Shown here: positions 8,069 through 14,699 of the stretch, one piece after another | Position numbering within the stretch: the stretch's first letter is position 1 | Layout of the letters: the number at the start of each line of letters is the position of its first letter | DNA from: an uncultured Roseburia sp. | Lineage (GTDB): Bacteria > Bacillota > Clostridia > Lachnospirales > Lachnospiraceae | Assembly (NCBI GenBank): GCA_947070915.1 | Contig: CAMTDY010000033.1 | Location: forward strand, 1 to 18,793 | Direction of reading: 5' to 3' | Length of the DNA: 18,793 nucleotides | Program-made: the position numbers and the translations under genes | Notes under the pieces: generated by a model | The model's input: the letters and a program-made list of their open reading frames with translations, nothing else | Databases searched by the model: none | What the model was told of the DNA's origin: nothing

Positions 8069-8460
8069 ATGAGAAGAGGGACGGAGAGTGAACTCACTGT
8101 AATTACAAGGGCAAAGGAATTAACTCAGTACATATTAACGGTTACGGATAAATCTCCGAAAAGTTTCGTTTTACACTGACCAGCAGACTGCAGAATTATT
8201 CTCTGTATGTGATCGAATCTCTGTACAAAGCCAATCATGTATTTTTAGGCAGTTCATCGCAGAGAGACCTTCAGTTTGAAAAGAGACTTACACTACAGCA
8301 CGAGGCGATGACACAGCTCCGCCTTCTGTCATATCTTTCCATGGTGGCGAGAGAATGCCAGTGTATTCTTCCAAGACAGCAGGCGCAGATATCATCAAAG
8401 GTTATGGAAACCCAGCGCCTATTGTATGCCTGGATGAAGAGTGATGAAGCCAGAAAGTAA
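8069..8460 (+). pseudogene. avd: DGR accessory variability determinant (Avd), frameshifted
   Basis: Avd is the small four-helix-bundle protein that forms a pentamer and works with the DGR reverse transcriptase in mutagenic retrohoming. ATG 8069 follows AAGGAGG with a 5-nt spacer and encodes a typical Avd opening (MRRGTESELTVITRAKEL), continuing to TVTDKSPKSF. The frame then hits TGA at 8177. The rest of the family sequence continues in the -1 frame: FTLTSRLQNYSLYVIESLYK, then KRLTLQHEAMTQLRLLSYLS, CILPRQQAQIS and the final LLYAWMKSDEARK, ending at TAA 8458. One base appears to be missing around 8159-8166 (in CCGAAAAGTTTCG); restoring it gives one reading frame of about 130 residues, normal for Avd. 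It could be genuine decay, a sequencing error, or less likely ribosomal frameshifting. No classical slippery heptamer is seen in the right phase. Confidence 0.82.
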
Positions 8461-8480
8461 CACTGGGATCCGGTTGAAGA

Positions 8481-8566
8481 TGATTGGTGGCTCCGGTCGC
8501 CGGGCAACAATAGTAATAACGCTTCCAACGTGAATAACAATGGAAATGTCAATACGAATGGCAACA
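8481..8566 (+). repeat. DGR template repeat (TR), 3'-truncated
   Basis: 86-bp non-coding template lying between avd and the RT. It aligns without gaps to 10181-10266 (VR1) and 13742-13827 (VR2). Every mismatch, 17 with VR1 and 12 with VR2, is at an adenine of this copy; the other 57 bases are identical in all three. It has 29 adenines, 24 of them in 12 AAC/AAT codons of the target frame (8506-8565), the layout that gives wide amino-acid change without stop codons. After 8566 homology stops abruptly, although the two VRs continue together for another 60 bp (10267-10326). The missing part should contain the TR-side copy of the homing-initiation region. The sequence after the break is RT coding sequence. 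Confidence 0.93.
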
Positions 8567-9511
8567 CGCCTGAGCTATCACTTGAAGGGACGTACATACC
8601 ATATACAGGGATACCGTAAATTTCGTATCTATGATCCCAAAGAAAGAGAGATCCAGGCACTTTGTTATGGGGACCGGATCGTCCAGCACAGTTTGTGCGA
8701 CAACGTTCTGGGACCATATCTGGAAAAACATCTGATCTATGATAACAGCGCCTGCCGAAAGGGAAAGGGAACGCATTTTGCCCTTGACAGACTGACTGGT
8801 TTTCTGAGAGAATATAATAGAAAATATGGAGAAAAGGGGTATATACTTAAATGCGATGTAAGAAAGTACTTTAATTCCATCGACCATACTGTCTTAAAAG
8901 AAAAGATAAGCAGAATGGCACTGTCAGAAGACGTGAGATGGCTGCTGGGGACGATTGTAGACAGTTATGAATGTGAGCCGGGGAAAGGTCTTCCCATGGG
9001 CAATCAGACCAGCCAGTGGTTTGCCCTGTATTATCTGGACGGGCTGGACCGCCTGATCAAAGAAAAACTGCGGATAAAATATTATACGAGGTATATGGAT
9101 GATATGATCCTGATCCACCCGGACAAAAATTATCTGAAAGAATGCCTGCATGAGATGGAAACTTATCTAACAAAAGAACTAAAGTTGGAATTCAATGAGA
9201 AGACGCAGATCCATGCCATCCGGCAGGGAGTTGATTTTCTTGGATTTCACTTTTACCTGACGGAAACAGGAAAAGTGGTCCGCACCTTGCGTCAGTCAGC
9301 TAAGAAACGCCTGAAGCGCAGGCTTAGGAACTACCGCCACGCCTATGCGGAGGGAAAGATCGAACTGGAAGCCATCAGCCAGAGTGTGGCAAGCTACAAG
9401 GGGCACTTAAAACATGCCCACACATACCGGCTGCAGAAAAATATATGGAAAAATTTCATACTCAGAAGAAAACATCCAGAGGAGGACTATGAACATGAAG
9501 ACAAAGAGTAA
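8540..9511 (+). CDS. DGR reverse transcriptase, N-terminally truncated
   Basis: Makes mutagenised cDNA from the TR RNA for retrohoming into the VRs. Residue numbers are from ATG 8540. The RT core is intact: GYRKFRIYDPKEREI (fingers, 24-38), catalytic Asp in KCDVRKYF (Asp106), the DGR-type motif GLPMGNQTSQ (150-159), YMDD (185-188), the DFLGFHFY segment and a basic C-terminus. The Gly-x-x-x-Ser-Gln form of motif 4 is characteristic of DGR RTs, unlike the Q-G-x-x-S-P of group II introns. The first 7 or so residues are the out-of-frame reading of TR, no ribosome-binding site precedes any ATG at 8540, 8546 or 8558, and family members usually have roughly 50-70 further N-terminal residues. A deletion joining mid-TR to mid-RT explains this. 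The stop overlaps the target-gene start by 23 bp. Confidence 0.9.
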   Translation: MEMSIRMATRLSYHLKGRTYHIQGYRKFRIYDPKEREIQALCYGDRIVQHSLCDNVLGPYLEKHLIYDNSACRKGKGTHFALDRLTGFLREYNRKYGEKGYILKCDVRKYFNSIDHTVLKEKISRMALSEDVRWLLGTIVDSYECEPGKGLPMGNQTSQWFALYYLDGLDRLIKEKLRIKYYTRYMDDMILIHPDKNYLKECLHEMETYLTKELKLEFNEKTQIHAIRQGVDFLGFHFYLTETGKVVRTLRQSAKKRLKRRLRNYRHAYAEGKIELEAISQSVASYKGHLKHAHTYRLQKNIWKNFILRRKHPEEDYEHEDKE

Positions 9512-12500
9512 ACGATCACTGGCGCTGCTTCTCATCAGCGCCCTGCTGGCAGGGATTCTGCCCCTGTCCGGATCCGCCCCGGCTCAGGCGGCAGGCTATG
9601 GCCTGAACAACCCCAAAACCGATGCCAATGGCATCACCACATGGGACTGTATCTGGTTCGGGAACTACTGGCAGGAGGACACCAACGGGGACGGTAAGGC
9701 CGATAAAAACGATGCGAAGCAGCCGATCAAGTGGCGTGTGTTGTCAGTGGATGGTGACGACGCATTCTTGTTGGCGGATAAAAACATTGATGTACAGCGA
9801 TATAATAAAAACTACACGGATGTCACCTGGGAGAACTGTACGATGCGGAGCTGGCTGAATGGCTATGGGGCGGAAACGAACCAGCCGGGGGAGGACTTTC
9901 GTACAAATAACTTCCTTGATCATGCATTTTCGGCGAGTGAACAGTCAGCAATCAAGACTACGAGTGTAGTAAACAATGATGATCCAGAGTATGGGACAGA
10001 AGGCGGAAATGATACGTCAGACAAGGTGTATCTGCTGTCGATTGATGAGGTGAGGAATCCGGAGTATGGGTTTACATCTTCTACGAGCAGTACGGATACA
10101 AGAAAAGCAGTAAATACCGCTTATGTGGCAGGTGGAGGGGAGACTAAAACTAGTGGTATGAACAGCGCTGGAAGCGCTGATGCTTGGTGGCTCCGGTCGC
10201 CGGGCCGCAGTAGTAATGACGCTTCCAGCGTGATTTACTCTGGGATTGTCTATTCGTATGGCTGCAATGTCTCCGACATTAGTTACGCCGCCCGGCCGGC
10301 TTTGCATTTAAATCTATCATCCCTCTCAAGCTGGTCATACGCCGGTACCGTAACCTCGGAAGGGGGAGAGAAAGAGGAGGCGACCCCGCGTCCGGGGACT
10401 ACGGAAGAGCCGTCACAGACAGACGAACCGCTTTTTACATGGCCGCCGGAACCCACAACCACCCCAAAATCACCGGAGGCTCAGGCGGCGGAAAACATCA
10501 CCGCCGCTCTCCCGGATCTGGACGGTCTGGGAAGTGCAGAATTAAAAGGGCCGGAACTAAACATAGCGGGAAACCAATTTAACCTGTTCAAGACTAAAAT
10601 CGGGATGTCCCTTCCGGTGTTCAACAACACCCAGATCAACATCGACCATAAAAACCATACCGCAGAAGTGCTTCTGGGACTGGAAGGCGGCGCAGACGCA
10701 TCGGTAAAAGCCGATCCCGACGATACTTACTGGAGGGAATCTTATCAGGAAGTCAAATCCCTGGTGAAAGCCTGCGGCGGGAAGGTAGACACGACAAAAC
10801 TCTGGAACCGATTTTCCAAACTCCGGGGCAAATTAAAAAAAATCGATGGCGAGGCGGCATTTAAGGTCAGCGGAAACGCTGCCGGTTATATCAAACTGGA
10901 ACTGGATGAAAACGACAAACCGGTCCGGCTGGTCGAGGGCGGCGTTATGGCAGGGCTGGAGGCTTCTGGAAAAGTGAAGACTCCCCTCTGGTGGATCGTG
11001 TACTCGGAGTTTGGCGTGGGCGGTTCCGTTGACGGAAAACTTACCCTTACCACGGAAAATACGAAGACGATCCAGGTGCAGGGAGAACTTGGTCTTACCA
11101 TCAAACCGAGCATTGCCCTGGGAGCGGATGCGGTGGTTGTGGATGTCAAAGGTGGTATAGAAGGGGAAATCGGCGGAAAAGTCCAGATTCCCTGGAAGTC
11201 CTTTGAGGAATGTGTCAGTGCGTGGCTGACAGGAAAATTATTTGTAAAGGTGGATACGGTTATACCGGGCTTAAAAGGGGGTTATGATTATGACTTTCCC
11301 CGCATGGAACTCTACCCGGAGCTGGGGAAGGTGGAAAAGCGAAATATTGTGATGGAGTACAAACGAAGCAATTCTCCCACCAGAAAGGAAGTTGGCGAGA
11401 TTCAGCGTTATGCTTCCGGCACCGTGGACGGGACAGAACAGTCTCTCGTATACGAAAATGCCAAGCCGGAGATGGTACAGCTTCCCGACGGAAGGATTCT
11501 GATGACCTATCTCGATGATACCCTGCAGGGGGCGAAGGGACAGGCAAAGCTGATGTACCGTTTGTACGAAGACGGCACATGGAGCAGCGGAAAACCGGTC
11601 AATGCCAATACAAATCTGGACACGGCAGGTAAATTGTGCGTGTACGGAGGCAAAGCCTATGTACTTTATGAGAACAGCCGGCAGCTGGTGACGGAGCAGA
11701 TGGCCGAGAAGGAGATTCTGGATTCCATGGATCTGTATGCGGCATGTTTTGACGCCTCTCTTGACCGTTTTGAGACGTCAGTTTGTCTGGGGGAAGTATC
11801 CGGAAAAGAATCGTCATGGAAATATGGATATGATTTTGTGGCGGACGGAACATCCCTTACGGCGGTGTGGGCGGAAAACAGCGATGGAGATGTGCTTTTA
11901 AACAGTGGGAATACGGTGTTTTATCAAAGCAGCCTCTCTGCTACGGAATGGGAGGAAAAAACCGAAATTCGTTCAGTAACCGGTGCAGTTCAGGAGTTCT
12001 GCATGTGGGAAGAAGACGGAACGGTCAGGCTTGCTTACATAAAAGACGGAAAATTATATATGGATGGGACTCTCTGTGACAACATCACAGGAAAGGCAGA
12101 CAGTGTAAAAATATTTGACGGGCAGATGTATCTCCGCCTGGATGGCATGCTGCACCGTTGGGGGAATGGAGCTGTGGTTTCCCTGGGAACTGCCTGTACC
12201 ACCTCTTACCGGGTGCTGGAGGATACGGTATACTGGACAGAACAGGATAATTTTAAGAGCGAGATCTATAAAAAGGAAACATCGGTCTCAGGAAGGCCGG
12301 TAGCCGTCACCGCAGAGGGAGGTTATATAGGCGGTTTCAGCCTGTTGAAACAGGAAGACGGAGAACTTCTGCTGTCCTATACGCTGCAGTCCGTGCATGA
12401 TATGACGGGAGAGGAAAGCCCTTATGGACTGACAGTGCTGAAATCAAAGGAAGAACTGTCAAGAAATCAGGCAGAGGTGACGGATCTCGCCTATGATATT

Positions 12501-14375
12501 CTCAGCTTTGTTCCGGGAGAGGATAATGATATCGCAGTGAGCGTCGCCAACACGGGAACAACGGAATTGACCCAGGTAAAGGTGACGATTTCCGATGATA
12601 GTGGAAATGTTCTTCACGAAGAAGTCGTGTCCGCCCGTATGAAACCGGGGGAAGTCCTGGAAAAGCATCTTTCGGTACAGATCCCAAAAGAACTGGCAGC
12701 GGGCAGTATACGCGCCAGCGTGTCCGCCGGAGAGCCATTTGCTTCTGATGATCAGGCATCGGAAACACTGGAATTGGAAACCAATGCGGCAGATCTGGAG
12801 ATTACCTCCGTAGATGAGGATACGGTCTGTATCACAAATCTTTCGGACAGGTCTGCCGAACAGATCGCACTGGAAGTAAAAGACGGGGATGAAACAGGAA
12901 CCCTTCTCCAGAGCGGGGAGATAGAAACACTAGCCGCTGGAGAGAAGAAAACCATTTCCGTAGCAGAAGCGTGGAAATCGTCAACGGTAAATACCCAGAC
13001 CGGGGATCGCTATCTTCACTGTGAAGTAACCCAGAAGGCGGATGAATATACCCTTTGGAATAACAGCATCCAGCTCCGGCAGCAGGGAAGCCGGCCCCAG
13101 CCGTCGGCATCTGCTTCTCCGTCACCAACCCCGCTGCCAACCCCTCCGGGAGAGAAAGCAGAATTGAGAAATCCAGCCACAGACAGTAGCGGCGTCACCA
13201 CATGGGACTGTATCTGGTTCGGGAACTACTGGCAGGAGGACACCAACGGGGACGGTAAGGCCGATAAAAACGATGCGAAGCAGCCGATCAAGTGGCGTGT
13301 GTTGTCAGTGGATGGTGACGACGCATTCTTGTTGGCGGATAAAAACCTGGACTGCCAGGAGTATAATGATACATATGCAGACGTTACCTGGGAGACCTGC
13401 ACGATGCGCAGCTGGCTGAACGGCTACGGAGCGGAAAAAAACAAAGATGGGAAAGACTACCGTGACAATAACTTCCTGAACAATGCATTTTCGGCGGGCG
13501 AACAGTCAGCGATTAAGACTACAGATGTAGTGAACGATGATAATCCAGTGTACGACACAGAGGGCGGAAATAATACGTCGGACAAGGTGTATCTGCTGTC
13601 CATTGATGAGGTGACGAATCCAGAGTATGGGTTTAATTCCTCCCGGAGTGACTATGCGGAAAGCAGAAGAGCCTTGAACACTGCTTTTGCGAAAGAGCAG
13701 GGAGCATGGACAAGCACATCTGTGGAGTACGCGGGGAACGGTGATTGGTGGCTCCGGTCGCCGGGCCACACTAGTAATGACGCTTCCTACGTGTATGACG
13801 ATGGCTATGTCAATACGGGTGGCGACAGTGTCAACGTCGATAATACCGCCGTCCGACCGGCTTTGCATTTAAATCTATCATCCCTCTTAGGCTGGTCATA
13901 CGCTGGTACCGTGACCTTGGAAGGGGGAGAGACCCCGTCACCAACAGAACCGGGAAATACACAAAAACCACAGGAGACCGCTGCACCGTTAGTGCCATCT
14001 CAGCCAGGCAATGCTTCCGTGGCTCCGTCCGCACCGCAGCCGGGTACCCCTGTAATTTCAGCGCCAGGCATTTCATCTGATCCGGGAAAAAGCACGGTCG
14101 GGAAAGTATCATCCCTAAAACTCAAACAAAAAAAACGCACCATGACAGCCTCCTGGAAAAAACTGACCGGAGCAAAAGGCTACCAGATCTGTTATAGCGC
14201 CTCCAAAAAGTGGAAAAACAAAAAACTAAAGCTGGTCACTAAAAACAAAGCGCTAATCAAGAACCTCAAAAAGAAAAAGACCTACTACTTCCGTGTCCGG
14301 GCTTACCGTCTGGAGGGGACAAAGAAGGTATATGGGGCATGGAGCAGCGTGAAAAAGATCAAGATTAAGAAATAG
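9489..14375 (+). CDS. Secreted DGR target protein with two variable DUF6273 domains
   Basis: 1,628-residue exported protein. Residues 1 to about 35 are a signal peptide (KTKSKR, then a leucine-rich helix and an AQA cleavage site). Domain order: DUF6273 copy 1 (about 51-285, with VR1 at 231-279); a Pro/Thr linker; a beta-rich region (about 340-620); a propeller-like region (about 640-980); two CARDB/Ig-like modules (about 995-1205); a Pro/Ser linker; DUF6273 copy 2 (about 1238-1475, with VR2 from 1418); a second linker; and a lysine-rich fibronectin-III-like tail (1537-1628). Both DUF6273 copies carry DTNGDGKADKND, a calcium-loop-like motif, and end in WWLRSPG...RPALHLNLSSL, where the variable residues fall. 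No LPxTG is present. GGAGG at 9481-9485 serves ATG 9489 (3-nt spacer) or ATG 9495 (9 nt). It is probably a surface ligand-binding protein; the ligand is unknown. Confidence 0.88.
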   Translation: MNMKTKSKRSLALLLISALLAGILPLSGSAPAQAAGYGLNNPKTDANGITTWDCIWFGNYWQEDTNGDGKADKNDAKQPIKWRVLSVDGDDAFLLADKNIDVQRYNKNYTDVTWENCTMRSWLNGYGAETNQPGEDFRTNNFLDHAFSASEQSAIKTTSVVNNDDPEYGTEGGNDTSDKVYLLSIDEVRNPEYGFTSSTSSTDTRKAVNTAYVAGGGETKTSGMNSAGSADAWWLRSPGRSSNDASSVIYSGIVYSYGCNVSDISYAARPALHLNLSSLSSWSYAGTVTSEGGEKEEATPRPGTTEEPSQTDEPLFTWPPEPTTTPKSPEAQAAENITAALPDLDGLGSAELKGPELNIAGNQFNLFKTKIGMSLPVFNNTQINIDHKNHTAEVLLGLEGGADASVKADPDDTYWRESYQEVKSLVKACGGKVDTTKLWNRFSKLRGKLKKIDGEAAFKVSGNAAGYIKLELDENDKPVRLVEGGVMAGLEASGKVKTPLWWIVYSEFGVGGSVDGKLTLTTENTKTIQVQGELGLTIKPSIALGADAVVVDVKGGIEGEIGGKVQIPWKSFEECVSAWLTGKLFVKVDTVIPGLKGGYDYDFPRMELYPELGKVEKRNIVMEYKRSNSPTRKEVGEIQRYASGTVDGTEQSLVYENAKPEMVQLPDGRILMTYLDDTLQGAKGQAKLMYRLYEDGTWSSGKPVNANTNLDTAGKLCVYGGKAYVLYENSRQLVTEQMAEKEILDSMDLYAACFDASLDRFETSVCLGEVSGKESSWKYGYDFVADGTSLTAVWAENSDGDVLLNSGNTVFYQSSLSATEWEEKTEIRSVTGAVQEFCMWEEDGTVRLAYIKDGKLYMDGTLCDNITGKADSVKIFDGQMYLRLDGMLHRWGNGAVVSLGTACTTSYRVLEDTVYWTEQDNFKSEIYKKETSVSGRPVAVTAEGGYIGGFSLLKQEDGELLLSYTLQSVHDMTGEESPYGLTVLKSKEELSRNQAEVTDLAYDILSFVPGEDNDIAVSVANTGTTELTQVKVTISDDSGNVLHEEVVSARMKPGEVLEKHLSVQIPKELAAGSIRASVSAGEPFASDDQASETLELETNAADLEITSVDEDTVCITNLSDRSAEQIALEVKDGDETGTLLQSGEIETLAAGEKKTISVAEAWKSSTVNTQTGDRYLHCEVTQKADEYTLWNNSIQLRQQGSRPQPSASASPSPTPLPTPPGEKAELRNPATDSSGVTTWDCIWFGNYWQEDTNGDGKADKNDAKQPIKWRVLSVDGDDAFLLADKNLDCQEYNDTYADVTWETCTMRSWLNGYGAEKNKDGKDYRDNNFLNNAFSAGEQSAIKTTDVVNDDNPVYDTEGGNNTSDKVYLLSIDEVTNPEYGFNSSRSDYAESRRALNTAFAKEQGAWTSTSVEYAGNGDWWLRSPGHTSNDASYVYDDGYVNTGGDSVNVDNTAVRPALHLNLSSLLGWSYAGTVTLEGGETPSPTEPGNTQKPQETAAPLVPSQPGNASVAPSAPQPGTPVISAPGISSDPGKSTVGKVSSLKLKQKKRTMTASWKKLTGAKGYQICYSASKKWKNKKLKLVTKNKALIKNLKKKKTYYFRVRAYRLEGTKKVYGAWSSVKKIKIKK
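9634..9785 (+). repeat. 152-bp perfect direct repeat, copy 1 (DUF6273 copy 1)
   Basis: Identical base for base to 13195-13346. It encodes the start of the DUF6273 fold from TTWDCIWFGNYW to LLADKN. The flanking parts of the two domains have diverged at many positions, so this block looks like recent gene conversion or very local selection on DNA sequence. Confidence 0.9.
10181..10326 (+). repeat. DGR variable repeat VR1
   Basis: Positions 10181-10266 match TR 8481-8566 with 17 substitutions, all at TR adenines. Positions 10267-10295 continue to vary against VR2, and 10296-10326 form a 31-bp block identical to VR2 13857-13887, the likely initiation-of-mutagenic-homing region. It encodes the variable loop of the first DUF6273 domain, between WWLRSPG and RPALHLNLSSL. 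Confidence 0.92.
13195..13346 (+). repeat. 152-bp perfect direct repeat, copy 2 (DUF6273 copy 2)
   Basis: Second copy of 9634-9785, identical throughout. It is a potential site for recombination that would delete the 3.56 kb between the two copies and fuse the two DUF6273 domains in frame. Confidence 0.9.
13742..13887 (+). repeat. DGR variable repeat VR2
   Basis: Positions 13742-13827 match TR 8481-8566 with 12 substitutions, all at TR adenines. The 3' block 13857-13887 is identical to the end of VR1. It encodes the variable loop of the second DUF6273 domain. VR1 and VR2 have different sets of changes, so they were diversified independently rather than copied from one another. Confidence 0.92.
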
Positions 14376-14412
14376 CGGGAAAATGAATTTCACGGGAATA
14401 TGAATATGGAAG

Positions 14413-14477
14413 AAAAAACCATCCCTTTCTGCACACCCAGTTGTGGAAAACGTGCTGTGACAGAGAGGATGGTTTTT
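14413..14477 (+). terminator. Strong terminator after the DGR target gene
   Basis: AAAAAACCATCC-CTTTCTG (14413-14431) pairs with CAGAGAGGATGGTTTTT (14461-14477), giving a long stem with one bulge and a T run on the plus strand. The A run at the 5' side makes it usable in both directions. It closes the avd-TR-RT-target transcript 38 bp after the stop codon. The region 14376-14699 has no gene; it holds this terminator, the next promoter and an inverted repeat. Confidence 0.8.
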
Positions 14478-14529
14478 GCCATCTGTAGTTTCGTATAACA
14501 AAAAAATTGATCAAAACTAAACAATCCGG

Positions 14530-14558
14530 TTGACAAAACCATACTTGTATGTTATGGT
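14530..14558 (+). promoter_or_regulatory. Promoter of the Rpn-family gene
   Basis: TTGACA (14530-14535), 17-bp spacer, TATGGT (14553-14558). It separates the Rpn-family gene from the DGR operon, consistent with the terminator just upstream. Confidence 0.6.
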
Positions 14559-14574
14559 AATAAAAAGCATTACC
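14556..14574. promoter_or_regulatory. Inverted repeat at the start site of the Rpn-family promoter
   Basis: GGTAAT-7-ATTACC is a perfect 6-bp inverted repeat that begins in the -10 box and covers the predicted start site, a position typical for a repressor operator. No cognate regulator is encoded nearby. It could instead be a weak 5' hairpin in the transcript. Confidence 0.35.
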
Positions 14575-14699
14575 ATTCTTTCATTATCTGAAAATTCTTT
14601 CATTCTCAAAGAACGTCAATGCTTGATTCCCAAAAATCAAAAAAGCAGAGAGGTTGTTTGAAAATGAGAGAAAACGGTCCTCTGCGGAACGGAGGGCAG

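Noticed and set aside
8156..8180. Programmed -1 frameshifting in avd
   Set aside because: No X-XXY-YYZ heptamer in the zero frame and no evident downstream pseudoknot; a missing base is simpler, though not excluded.
8540..9511. Group II intron maturase or retron as the source of the RT
   Set aside because: No intron RNA domains V/VI, no maturase or HNH domain and no msr/msd-like structure; the G-x-x-x-S-Q motif and the TR/VR pair specify a DGR.
9624..9720. Dockerin or EF-hand protein, from DTNGDGKADKND
   Set aside because: Only one such loop occurs per DUF6273 domain and there is no second half of a dockerin; it is treated as part of the domain.
8481..13887. CRISPR array or simple dispersed repeats to explain the TR/VR similarity
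   Set aside because: There are only three copies, with no regular spacers, and the differences are confined to adenines of one copy.
14619..14699. ATG 14619 as the start of the Rpn-family protein
   Set aside because: No ribosome-binding site; family similarity begins after residue 40 of that reading, and ATG 14700 and 14664 have Shine-Dalgarno matches.
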